DNA of 64,000 nt from Pogostemon cablin. Lineage: Eukaryota > Streptophyta > Magnoliopsida > Lamiales > Lamiaceae. The translations under genes were made by a program, and so were the position numbers. Positions 47,105 through 59,500 of the stretch are shown here, in pieces (the first letter of the stretch is position 1; the number at the start of each line of letters is the position of its first letter). The stretch covers positions 19,700,729 to 19,764,728 of the forward strand of contig CM043000.1 of the NCBI GenBank assembly GCA_023678885.1, written 5' to 3'. Below the pieces are notes generated by a model. The model was not told the DNA's origin, ran no database searches, and saw only the letters and a program-made list of their open reading frames with translations.

Positions 47105-47700
47105 CAATAACCCTCTTTTATTTTAGGATGGAAGTAACAGTGTGGTTAATATGTAATTATGATTTGTAAGCTTTTGTAATTGATGGAAGGTGCCCTTAAT
47201 TAGGGTTATGTTAGTTATGTACGAGTATTGTGTTTTGTGTGATCTGTATATGTGTTCTCAATGTGAACTGTATTGTATAAATCATAAAAAAGTTGAGAGG
47301 TATGAATGTTTGGATTTGCTTTGTAAGGAAAAATTTGTAAATGCCGCCATCTTAATCCTCTTATTATCTAATCGTTTTTCCAAAAATTATTTGTGGTTTT
47401 GTAAACTGATTTTGGTTTTTTTTAATAGGGGATTTTAAAAATCCATCATACTAATCTTCAATTCATCTACATTCCATCATATTTTAGTACTGTAGTATTA
47501 AATTATTTATTCTACGAAAGAAATCAAATTCTTTTCTCTCCTACATGCAACACGAAACAAACGGCCCAAGTCGGATAAGACAGTCAAAGATGGTGGGGAT
47601 ACCTCTGATTTGTAATAAAACACTTGTTAGTATGAATACACATGACATGAGCAAAACATGGTCGGTGCACCTGGGATTCCCTATTTCAAGAAGAAGAGTG
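47105..47700. other. Spacer between thioredoxin copies 2 and 3
   Basis: No gene supported. Confidence 0.35.
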
Positions 47701-47701
47701 T

Positions 47702-47813
47702 CATCTCCTGTTATGATGGTTTAGATGATTGATATGTTATCACCTTCTTTCCTTTTATCCAGATTTGAAGATATGTAACGTGTCAATCATCTAAACCCTC
47801 AGAATAGGAGATG
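47702..47813. repeat. Imperfect inverted repeat able to form a hairpin
   Basis: Arms CATCTCCTGTTATGATGGTT+TAGATGATTGA (47702-47732) and its complement (47783-47813) pair over 31 nt with about five mismatches around a 50-nt loop, and pairing may extend slightly inward. It could be a short MITE or a small-RNA precursor-like hairpin. Expression is unknown. Confidence 0.5.
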
Positions 47814-47814
47814 A

Positions 47815-48230
47815 ATCATCTCCTGAAATAAAAAATCCTAATCGTGGCCGGCTATACAAAAACATTGAACTTGATCTTAATTTCATGGCTACCAAGAAAA
47901 TTGTCACACTCTTCAGTAAATGAACAAAAACATCAATATCTCCATCATTTCTAAACTTAATTTCTTGGCAGCCGAGGAAAGGAATTGCCACAATCTTCTA
48001 CCATTTCTATAGTCAAATTTTAGGAGTTTGCCTGTTGCACTTAACTTTAGGTGTAGTTGTATTTTTATTTTTTAAATAATTAATTTAATCCAATAAGGGT
48101 GTTGTTCATAATTTAATCTAACAATTAAAATCATTTAGTGCATTGAAGTACACCCAGACTCCAAATATAAATATGAAAGAAATGGAATTGAGTCACACAC
48201 ACTCTTCAGAAAATAATAAACACGAGAGGA
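47815..48230. other. Spacer upstream of thioredoxin copy 3
   Basis: CTTGGCAGCCGAGGAAAGGA (about 47963) partly echoes CATGGCTACCAAGAAAATTG (about 47884). Nothing else is recognised. Confidence 0.3.
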
Positions 48231-48836
48231 GAGCATGGTTCCACCCTATCTGGGTTGCGGGTCATGGGTTCCATACTATCCAGATTGATGGGCAATGGTG
48301 CACCGGATACGGAAGATGAACCGCCCACCAACTCCCGCATGCTTCTCGTCAACTCCTCAGAGCAATGGAAACACCACTTGATGCATCCAAGAAAACTAGT
48401 CAACTGGTTTTTCCTTCTCCTCCTAATATCCGCACAAAATTAATAAATAATTCGGACCCTGTAACTATTTTACTTATAATTCTGTTGGTATATATAGGTA
48501 AGGGCGGTATGTCATACCGAACATTTTTTGTTATACCATATGCCGTACCGAAATTTTCGGTATATAAAAAATCATACAATTACCTTACCTAAACTTTCGG
48601 TGTACCATAGTTCAGCATACCAATATTTCGGTATACCGTATCATATCTAAAATGTCGGTATATACCGTACTATTAGATAGTTTGCTATGCCGTTATGCAC
48701 CTAAAATTCAATAAATCTAATTAAAAATTGTACTAGAAAAGTGAAAGATAACTATAAAACAAATTCTAATAGTACAAGATAACAAATTCATAATAAGAAA
48801 AATATACGACAATTGACAAACGACCAAATTAAATAA

Positions 48837-49141
48837 GAGTGAGTCTCATGTAAATCGAGTTTACATGTAAACTCTATTTTTTAAAATCACTCTTTAGTAT
48901 ATAAAAAGTTACTATTTGAAGAGTAATAATTTTTATACAGAAGAGTTATATCATATCTCTAAAGAATAATTTTTCATGTACTAAAAAGTAATCGATAAAT
49001 CAAGATTTACAAGAATTTAAAAAGTAATTTTTTAATTTAGAAGAGTAACAATTTATGTGCTAAAGAGTAATTTTTATGTACTAAAAAGTAACAGGTTTAT
49101 ATAATTAATGTATTTAAACCCGGTTTACATAAGTGTTTGTC
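48837..49141. mobile_element. MULE-like MITE nested in the hAT element
   Basis: A perfect 9-bp duplication ATTAAATAA flanks it (48828-48836 and 49142-49150). Ends GAGTGAGTCTCATGTAAATC and (reverse complement) GACAAACACTTATGTAAACC are imperfect inverted repeats. The interior repeats AAAGAGTAA/AAAAAGTAA. 305 bp. Confidence 0.75.
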
Positions 49142-49343
49142 ATTAAATAAATAGTACCCAAGAGATCTACACAAGAACCATATGAAACTTATATTAAAAT
49201 CAACACTTTTAAATTTTCATATAGAATAGAATTACGTAATTAAAAAAGAAATACAAGATATCATGAAAGCCAATCAACTTTATAACTCATTTATAATTAT
49301 ATAATTTACACTAGGATTTTAGATTTAATCTTTTAATTAAATA

Positions 49344-49345
<2 letters not shown>

Positions 49346-49376
<31 letters not shown>
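49346..49376. repeat. (TA)n microsatellite
   Basis: About 15 TA units in the interior of the hAT element. Confidence 0.9.
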
Positions 49377-49378
<2 letters not shown>

Positions 49379-50113
49379 AATTAATTAAAAAAATAATATA
49401 TAAATAATAATTATAATTGCATATATCGTGTAGTATGATATACGTATCAAATTACCCAAAAATTAAATATTTTACGATATTTTGGTATATACCGAAATAC
49501 CGCGGTATTGATAATTTATATACCTTTATCGTACCAAAATTTTCAATACAGTATCGTACCTTAGCAAAAATTTCGGCATACCTAAAATTTTGGTAAAATC
49601 GGTACTTTTCGATATGGTAAGGGCAGTATACCGAAATTTCGGTATTTTTCCCCAGCCCTAGGTATATATCTGGATTGATTAGATGGTAGTGTGGTTTGTG
49701 GCTAAATGGTGTACACATAGCAAGTTGGCGGAACCGGCCATCATGGAATTATCCAATAACTACAGCCATGTAGACTTCATCAAAGTTGATGACGATGAGC
49801 TCCCTGTAAGCTAATCTATTTATCTTAAAAGAAAAGCATAAACAAGGAATAGTTCACATTTTACATTTCCAACTTGTAGTGTTAGCTAATCAAGTTCTAT
49901 TGCATGTTATTTGATGAAAGTATAATGAGGATGTTTATTAGTGAAGGCATTGAATGTGGATGATTGGATTTTGTGAAGCATGTTGCTAAGAAGTGGAAAG
50001 TAACCTTTGTGCTGTTCAAGAAAGGGAACCACGTGGATAGGGTCGTTGGAGCTACTGATGAACTCAAAAATAAAATCATCAGGCAAAGCAAGCACAAAGT
50101 CGAACTTCTTTAA

Positions 50114-50602
50114 TTGGTTTACTGCATAATCTTCAGTTTTAGACAATATTAATGTGATATTTATCCTTACGATTAATGTCACCTTTTTACCTGATTCATG
50201 TCCTATTCTATAATATAATAAACTTTTGAACACAGTGATTGAGTGAGAATGGTTAGTGTGAATCCTATTTCACACAAGTACGTTTTTATAATTCATTAAC
50301 AATCAGTTGGCAATGTGAATCCTGTTTCAACACAATTCATTCCCTCAGAAAATGATTTACTAGGCCCGACCAAAACGGGCCTCGCTCCGAGTGAGAAAAC
50401 ATTGAGAGCCCCCGATTTTAACTAAAGGAAAGGAACAAGTAGTAAATACTACTCCAGCATATAAAGAAAGCATTGTAGGCGTTGCAAAAGGGGTAGCTCA
50501 AACTCAATTTCCTTTCCTTCTTACTTTCGAGTAAAATGTCCAAAGCTTGTTTTTTGGACGAAGAAGTTGATTGAAACCAAGGAAAGCAAAATGTAACAAT
50601 TT
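50114..50602. other. Spacer between thioredoxin copy 3 and VIH
   Basis: Holds the 3' UTR of VIH on the minus strand. A short GC-rich hairpin GGCCCG-ACCAAAA-CGGGCC lies at about 50364-50382. No gene. Confidence 0.45.
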
Positions 50603-53512
50603 TCACTTACCATTAGTGTTGCCATGCTTGTGAAATGGCCACAGATTGACGAGGCGTTCTAAAACGGCCGCACTTTTGGAGAAGTAGCCGGAGAACCCTT
50701 GAGGAATTGAAGGTGGAGGGAAATCTTCAGCTGGCATCGCGAATGGACGAAGCATCATCTCCATCATCTCTAAAGTCAAATATGATCCGACTTCCTGCAG
50801 CCTCTCGGGACCCATTATTGGCAATGTGTGTTCTTGATGCAATGATGCTGCCTCACTATCATTTCTCTGTCAATAAATGAAAGAAAATAAGAAGCTGAAA
50901 ATTCAATCAAGAAGCTAAAAAACGGAGTGTTATGATTACCCTTCACATCCCACAATAAGAGATATTTTGGTCTTATATTGTAGTGCTTTATAAGATGGGG
51001 AGAGAGAGCAGTATGATGGCAAATGTAGTTTCTAATTTCGCGTCTGGTTCGAATCTTACCTCCAACGGAGACAAATCTGCTCCTCGGCTAAAAGTCATCT
51101 CCATGCGATATCTCTTTGGATCCTCCAAAGCCACCTGCAATGAATTTGGATACTATGATAATGCTAACCAAATATTAAAATACAAGAACTTCAGGAATCA
51201 ATAAATTTAGTTCAAAAGAACAAAAGACGGATTCTAGAAATTTAAATTAAGATCCTTTCAGTTTTTCAATTGAAATAATTTCCTATTTCAAATTCATCAT
51301 CTCTTAACCTTATGCAATATCTCAAAGTATTTTCTTCATTTGTTATGTGAAAGTGAAAGTGAAAGCAATTCAATTTCATGCCTAAAATAAAGTCATGGAT
51401 AAAGTTCAACTTGGAAAGGACTTTTCAAGAGATATTCCATGAAAGAATTAATGGAAAATCAATCAAATGCCATACTGTTGTAGTATGCATAAGATAGATG
51501 GAAAAGATTAAATTTTGAATACCAACCTCTGTGTTCTCAAACAGCCTCAAGACAATGTAACTCATGTAGTCAAGCTCCTTTGTCTTATACAACCGCTCCA
51601 AGGCATTATCACAAACAAGGCTAGGTTCTCCTTGAAGAGATTCATCCAGGTTGCAATAACGAAGAACATTCATCAATGAATGTATATGGGATTCCTGTTG
51701 TTTCACAATTTCAGGATAGTTTATTTAAGATGTGAATGTTATGAAAACATAATTTCATATCCAACAAATAGTCAAAGACAACTTGCAACAGGATAAACAG
51801 AATTCCAGAAGAAGAAGAGAGAAAAAAAAAAAAAAAGAAGTCTCTGATGCTTTAAAATGATTGGTTGGCAGAAGGCATAAATGAGAGAGTAACAGAAGTT
51901 GAAGAGGAGAGACAGAGAAAAAAAAAACACAATTAAACAGCTTTTCTAAATTAAAATTATGAAACAAAGAAAAGCTAAAAATATCATTATTACATCTCAC
52001 TCCTGAACTTTGCACATGAAATATCTCAATGCAGAGCAATTGTTCCATTGTCAGGTATTTTATGTCTGTTCAGGGTGTGTATCAGCACCAACTTTAGTCT
52101 TTATCCCAGAAATATAAACATACATCAACTACAGAAAACGTTCTTATAACATAAATAATCTGATTCACAGAAAACCCTAATAATATTTAAATAAATTGGT
52201 ACCATTTGTACACACCCTTGGTATTTTTAATTGCTCAATGAGACGAACCATGCATTCTTTTAATTAGATTTAACAATTAAAGGACTTCTTGAGGACCTAG
52301 GGCTGAATAAAAGCAGTAAGAGAGATGTCACTACAAACAAAATACTGTTACAAGTCATGCTTCTTATAGACATGCTTAATTGCAGATCCCAATAAGTCAT
52401 GAGTATTGATTATTCAGATGCAATGCCCATGCTCCATACAAAATTAAATGGAAAAACACAGATCATGAAGCAATGGGTATGACCCATATCTCAAAACTAA
52501 TATAGCAAACAAAAACAATATTAATGATGCTACTCACTGAAGTAAAGTATAGTCGTGTCCGAACATGGCGCTCAGGTGTTTTCACGTTTGCATATCTGAT
52601 GAAATAAAAACATGATCATTATAGAGAAATTTTATCTGTCTACTAAAATTTTAAAATAATTATCAAGATCAGAAAAAGCAATCAATGGTCAATACTTGTG
52701 TACATGCAAGCAAAAGAAGATATTTAGGAATATTTACTTTGGGTCCAAACGGTATTTAGTTTCTTTTTCATCATCGTCATCTTGATCCATTGAGATTTCA
52801 CTGGTAAAACTAGCTCTTCTCGAAACTTCAGCCTTACAGTGAGATCTTGAATAGTAATCTGTATCTTCCTTTCCAGAGCTTGGAACAGCTGGATTGTTGT
52901 CTTGGTTACTCTTTAATTCTGCAACGCTGATTGCTTCTTCACGTGTATTTCTTAGATCAATCAAGATTTTTCCCAACAGGCGGCGGGCAATCTGAGATTC
53001 CAAAAAACAAGGTTTTGTAAAATAAAATGCGATAAAGAAACTGGGTGTATGCCTGGTTTTCTAGCTGTTAGACCATATAAAGAACATACGACTATTAATT
53101 TCAGAAGTAACTGCACTTAAGACCATGACAACTTGATAGTGCATAACAAAATTGTAATGGTAGTATATCATCACTTCAAACCTATCTTAAGCTTCTGTAG
53201 AGGCATCTAAATATGTATCATACAACAAGGCATTCTCACACTTACCAGTACCATAATTAATATTGAATTTGTTGAAGACCATCTCGTTTCCTGTAATCTG
53301 TCTTTCTACCATTTAAGTTCATCTATCAAACTAAAAAATTTCCACAGCTTATCGAAGTTTCATATAGTTGGAGGAAACTACAGTAAATTCGATGAGAATC
53401 TGACATAAATTGGAGATATGTTGCATGAACTGTTAATTACCTTTGAACCAATTTTTAGTTTTTGCATCGGGTTGATCCCATACTCATTTGGTATAACACC
53501 ATCTGCAAGTAA
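50603..53512 (-). other. VIH: VIH exons 25-30 (C-terminal phosphatase half)
   Basis: Exon limits read on the minus strand: 53512-53441, 52991-52738, 52595-52538, 51694-51527, 51134-51060 and 50866-50603. The last exon encodes [18 protein letters not shown] to [19 protein letters not shown] and stops at TGA. Its stop lies within G|GTAAGTGA, which also matches a splice donor. Confidence 0.9.
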
Positions 53513-56500
53513 CTGAAGGGAAAAAGGGCATAGAAGACAAAGCATGAGCAACCAACCAAGTCCCATGTAACAAGCTTCTACGTTTCAAAAAATATAGAAA
53601 AGCTTCTTGCACTTGCATTAATCTGAAAGGGTGCAAAAGAGAACTTTTTTTTTAAAGACTAGAGAAGTAAGATTACTCTCATTAATTTTTGCAATTATTT
53701 CTTTTGTGAGGTGCAGAAGTGGATTTAAAACCTGAACAGAACAGGGGCATCCCAAAATTCGCTCACCTGAGCAACTTTAAAGAGTTCATCTAAGCCATTT
53801 AGACTTAGATGAGCATTGTGCAAGAGATCATATCTGTAAAAAAGGAAATTAGTAATAGGCATATATCAGAACCACCGCAAAGTTGTGTTAAACTCTCTCT
53901 AGCAGTATTCACAGGTCAAACTTTTTAGTGTAATGTGTGTGCTTCCTAGCATGTAGTTTATAATTAACACACCAAATGGAAGTCCAAGTGAATTTTCACA
54001 GGCCATACATTATGTAATATTCGTATTGCCTAACATGTGTGGTTTATATGAATGCACCAAATGGAAGTCCACGTGTATTTAAAAAACCAATATAAAATAT
54101 CCCTTCACCTCACCTTCGAGGTTCTCTACACTCATTAAATCCTACTCAAATCAAACACATATATAATTATAACAAGAGATGAAGGTTTTCTCTTTTGGGA
54201 CTACTTGTCCCTGTTGAAGTTATAAATAAAATTTCTGTTTCCTTTCACAAAAAAAAAAAAAAGTGCCCCAGCGATTGATTGTAGTATGGAAAACTGAATG
54301 AAATTTCAGCATAGTTCACAAGCACCATACTTCATTATTCCAAGTGAATGTATATAATGGGGATGGAAAAACTCTCACATGCAAAATATTATAGCAACAT
54401 GAATTTACAAAAAATGACATACTAAATCCTTACTTGCAAGAATCATAAACATCAGGAATTTGTGTGATGTCGAAACGCCTGCAATTGTATTAAGTAAAAG
54501 CTAGTGAAAAATCTTGAAGATGAAATAAGCCAAACCTAAGAAAATTGAATTGCAGCACGCAAAGTAAATCACAAAAATAATGAGATATGACTTGCCCTTT
54601 GCGTTCATTATACAAATCCCTCTCCAATTTTCTCCATCGAGCAAACATGAGAAGAAATCCCTCACTACCACATGGTAAACCAGCAGCGATCCGGTCAACA
54701 TCTATATTCGTTTTACCAAGAGCCTTAGCTTGATCATATGGAGGAATCACATCATATGAACTTGTCTCTAAAAGCTCCTCATCTTCGTCCTTAGCTAGAA
54801 GTCTAACTTGTTCAGTGACCTTCTTTGTTAATTTGACCTGTGAGAGTATTCAAGGTAAACATATAAAGCCATTAATCATATAAGAAGCACTCTCACTACC
54901 AAGGAGTACATGTTGGTAAGCCTAATTGAAAGAACATACTCAATAGAGGAAAACCCATGCAGTAATGGCAAAAGCCAAAATCATTTAACCAGGAATTAGC
55001 ATATAGCTACCAGTTTGGGTAAAAGTTCAGAGGCATTTGGAGGAAGTCCAGCTCCATCAACCATCCACGGTTCCGCTGGCAAGTTACTGCTATGAACAGC
55101 TTTTGTACCAGAAGTTATAATCTCATTTAACCTGGCCTGGGGAAAAGGAACCAATATTCTCAGACATGCAGCTAAGCTTCTTCATCACAAATAGATATGA
55201 AAGAGAAGAAAATGAAATGAAATTCTTTTATTGACTATTAACAACTAGCATCAGGTAACAACATACAAATATTGTAGTCCCTCATGAGCTCAGACATTAT
55301 CGACTCATAATATATTCAGAGAGAAGGTTAGTCTTCAAATTTTCTTCACTTCTTTAATTGATCAATACAAATATCAATAGTAAATGTATCTGAGAAATTT
55401 TTTAAAGTTGAGCATATGAATAGTCATATTAGATATAACATGATTTCATGGCACAATTTTTCATATAAGAAGACCTCAAACCGGTCCGGATTTCCTGTGT
55501 AATTTTAGTATAATATCATCTATGTCACATCATTGAATGGATGACACGTAGGAGAGAATGGATGACACCTAGGAGAGTGCATGACACGTAGGAGAGAGTA
55601 GAAAACTATACCCTAAAAGAAAAGTATAAATCCTAGGGTAATTATTTGATTTTCTTCTCTCTTATGTATCAATCATATAACTAGTGGTCACGAAAATAGC
55701 ACTGGAAATCCCGTGCCACCTCATACTCCTCTTTAAATAAAATTATACTATACTGGTACTATGCACAAACCCTTGCCTAGGCCCTAAGTACAATGAATTG
55801 TAATTAAAAATTAGCACTGGAAATCCCGTGCCACCTCATACTCTTTAAATAAAATTATACTATAATGGTACTATGCACAAACCCTTGCCTAGGCCCTAAG
55901 TACAATGAACTGTAATTAAAAATTAATTATACCAGATGTAATAATTTGACTGCATGAAACTTATATTGAGATATGCGATTACTATGGTTTCAACTGTATA
56001 GCTAACTAAACATCTAATTCATCTGTTTCCTCAACTATGTTTCTGAACTTCCCATAGCATGGCTCAAATAATCAATTGAGGCTCATGAGACAAACCTTTG
56101 CTTCTTTAATCTCAATACTGGCATTATCAAGGCCATCCAGCATTGAAGAGTCCTTGCTGACAAGTGAAACCTTTTAAAAAAAAATAAAAAAAATTTGAAT
56201 GACTGAAATCACCTGAAGTAAGAAGGGAACAATAAGAAATATTAAGGCACCAACCAATATAGGAGTCAATTGTCCTTCCAAGTCAAGAAGACCTTTAGCA
56301 AAAGCAGCTGCTGACATCTGCCAATAGTAGTAAGAGTATAACTTAAGAGAAAAAACCCTATAGTCACAAGTTATCAGAGAGACAACATATAATTGGCTAC
56401 ACCAATAAATTATCCCAAACGTATCTACTGATAAGGTTCATTACAGTTACAGCAAAGAGATAGTAGGGTTGTTAATAATTAATACACCAACTATACATGG

Positions 56501-59500
56501 GTTTTGGGAGCACAACCTGCACACGGCCTTCATCTGAACTGTATATTTTTAGGTCATGACGATAAGTACTGTGGAGCCGAAGCAAGCCTGTACCTTCACC
56601 TGAGACAGAGGCATGAAGAAATATAAAATGATTAAATAAAACCAATAGCATATATAGAGTAAATGACTAAAAAGTTCAAGAAGGGAGAAAAAACATATGC
56701 TACCAGGTTCAAGAATAAAATGAATGTAATGTGAAGGACAACATAAAAAGATGTCAACAGACAAATGAACCACTGAGAAGAGAATCAGAGGTAACCTTTA
56801 ACTGCACATAAATGAGATTGAAATCAATATTTAGATTAGGAATCTTGGTCTCATTTGATGTATTCAAACACTCTACGTAAAAGGAACATTATTGCATAAA
56901 ATGAACCCCAAAATGATATGGCAGAGGTTTAGAAAGACAAGTTTGAATCAAAGGACAGATTCGGCCACAAGAATACAGCTAGAGATCTTGATAGCTAACT
57001 GCTAACCTGGATACATGTTATTCCTGAAGTACCTGCCCAATTCTTCTGCCTAAAAATAAATAAAAATAAATAAATAAACACGTCAAGTGCGCATTTAAAT
57101 AATTTGATAAGATAAGCTAATCAGACAATGCAATAACATCATATAACAATGAAAATCCAGATAATCATAAAATTGTTTCACAAAGTGACCAAAGTATTTG
57201 GAGATCAACATGCATGATACACCTAATTATAACCTGCTTTCTCCCAGCATGAGTAAGAACACCTCCATATTTAAGAACCATCAGGGCCTCAGTAGGGCGT
57301 TCTTCTTCTCCTTCACCATTAGCTTTTGGAACCTTGACCCATTTTAGTGGCTTCAATTGAACCTTTCTGTATATGCCAGAGAAATGTCCCCCCTGGACAC
57401 CAGAAAAGCAGAAACATAAATAATCATATAAATCAAACTAACCATTTGCAAAAAATCTAAAAGAATAATCAACTGTACAATCTGACATGAGATAAAGATC
57501 ATCATTGAATGAAGAAACACAAGGACCAACATTAGACACTCAGTTTTGGAATATATGCAACATGCTTTACTTGACAAGGAAAAATAGGACCTAGACACTT
57601 GTAGAGATCAACTTTAAATGAGTCAGCTTACTCCCTCCGTCCGGAGTATTTACACACATTTTGCATTCCAGTATTTATGCACATACCTAAATTGGTGACA
57701 CTACACAATGTGTTAACAATACCACAAGAGTACAAAAAATGTCATTTAGTGTTTATACTTTATTAACCCTGATCCAACAATATCATACACTTTATCCCAT
57801 TGAATCACCAAAAATAGCCCCACTTTATCTAACATTGTAGACACAAAAAACAACTTTTCTAAATTGTGTGCCCATTTACATATGCTGCATAAAAACCCAG
57901 GATAGAGAGAGTATTATTTGTCGATCTTTTTTTCTGGTACACTACTAGGATGGAGATCTTCCATATTTTCCAGATCCCCCAACTTTCATTAAGGAAGCGC
58001 ATGATCAGTAACTACCTAATTCACCCCTAAAAAAATCAAACGAAATTCAGAGGTTTCTGAACATTATATGCTGCAGGAGAGCAACATTGAGAAACAGAAG
58101 GAGTCTGGCACTCTGATACTAAATAAAAAGGATGCTTACATTGTTTCACGCTTTTATCTGGAATCTTAGAAATAATACATGCAACCAAACTTGTGGCAGC
58201 GGATTGAAAATGACACAGAAGCATTCAAAACAAACAGACAAAAAAAGTAGAATTTTGGTAAGTATATCATATTGACATGTTTCTTAAAATTTTAGACTAT
58301 GGATGCATAAGAGTGTAACAAGTTCATAGACATTCAGAATTGAACTTACTTAAATGACCCAAAATTTCAACTTATCAACCAAAAAAGCAGACAAAGAGAG
58401 CATCATCTTCAAAACGTAGAAATATTATATAATTGACCTCCTCTAGCACAGCTTTCACTTGGCGAAGCTTTTCAGCATGTTCAATATCTTCAGCTTCACT
58501 GTCACTTTCTCGACCAGGTCTGGATGGCAATTTAACCATCATTACAAAATAATCATACGAAAATCTAACATGCAGATTAATTGCAGTACTTAAATTCTTC
58601 AGTTCCCTTAAAATTATAATGGCAAATTTATGCTGGTTGAGAAGGACAAGAATATGTACTAGTAAATTAGATACTGTATAAGGAATTGAATGGAGAAACA
58701 TTTCACACCTAGTACGTGGTACTAAAATTCGTGTAGCATCCAAAAGATCTTGCAACTGAACCGCACTTTTCAGCTTTGTCTGCACAGTGATAGAGGTTAC
58801 ATCATGTTGAGTGAATACAATGAAGCAAAGAGAAAATCAAAGAATTAAACTTACCTCTGCTCTAGGTCTTCCCCCATTATATTTTAACATCAAATTTAAA
58901 AGTTTTTCTTCAGTAACTTTCAATTTCACTTTTTGCTTTGGAGTTCTGTCACCACTGCAAGCACAAAATGATATCTCAAGAGAGAACCAAAACATTAATA
59001 AAGTTATAGAAAAAAGAGTAACAAAGGTAATTTATCTTACTGACGAATAACAGCAATCACACAACGAAGCTCTTCAGATTGCCCAAATGTTCCAATAATC
59101 CCACTTCCTTGTCGTGTTAGTCCTTCAGACTGCTGAACAGGCTCGTTGACTTTCCAGGGCAGAGTTGGAGGAATTGTTGAAGAAAGATGCGGGGCTTTTG
59201 CATCAAGAAACATCTTCCTCAAAACACAAGCAGCGTCATCATAATACCTGTGATTAAAAAAAAAATTAAAAGTAAGGCTCAGGATAAAAAAAAGAAAATT
59301 TATCAAAAGGTAGTGTAGAAAATGGAAACGAATTAAAAAAAAAAAACAAGTGAAAGAAAGTATTAGTAAAGAAGGGCAAGAAGAGTGTAGAATTACTTGA
59401 TTGACTAATGCAAAATGCCAAATTGAATCACAGACCATAAACATATAAATCACTGCATATAAACTTATTATCAAAAGAGCTATAGCCTATACACAAGTAT

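Larger units (their letters stand above)
48495..49660. mobile_element. Non-autonomous hAT element with CGGTATACCG repeats
   Basis: Left end TAGGTAAGGGCGGTATG, right end (reverse complement) TAGGGCTGGGGAAAAATACC. A perfect 8-bp duplication GGTATATA flanks it (48487-48494 and 49661-49668). Both subterminal regions contain many inverted copies of ACCGAAATTTCGGTATA. The interior is AT-rich, without transposase, and holds another nested element and a (TA)n tract near 49346. Confidence 0.9.
48264..50113 (+). pseudogene. Thioredoxin h2 pseudogene, array copy 3
   Basis: Exon 1 (48264 to about 48407) begins MGSILSRLMGNGAPDTEDE and continues NSSEQWKHHL. A one-base deletion just after this shifts the frame; the ending DASKKTSQL with a GT donor is in another frame. 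An hAT element (48495-49660) sits in intron 1. Exon 2 (49683-49805) is open, but the redox centre reads WCTHS instead of WCGPC, so the second cysteine is lost. Exon 3 (49979-50113) has an in-frame 12-nt deletion that removes EAMP, including the cis-proline. The stop is at 50111. A working dithiol thioredoxin is excluded. Exons 2 and 3 stay open, so this copy was perhaps transcribed for some time. Confidence 0.88.
53767..57392 (-). other. VIH: VIH exons 16-24
   Basis: Exons: 57392-57234, 57049-57007, 56599-56517, 56317-56255, 56170-56096, 55136-55011, 54837-54596, 54478-54434, 53833-53767. They encode [18 protein letters not shown] through LDELFKVAQ. The 54595-54479 intron is GC-AG. Confidence 0.9.

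Noticed and set aside
50364..50382. Rho-independent-type terminator hairpin
   Set aside because: This is a nuclear plant sequence; the short GC hairpin lacks context for such a role.
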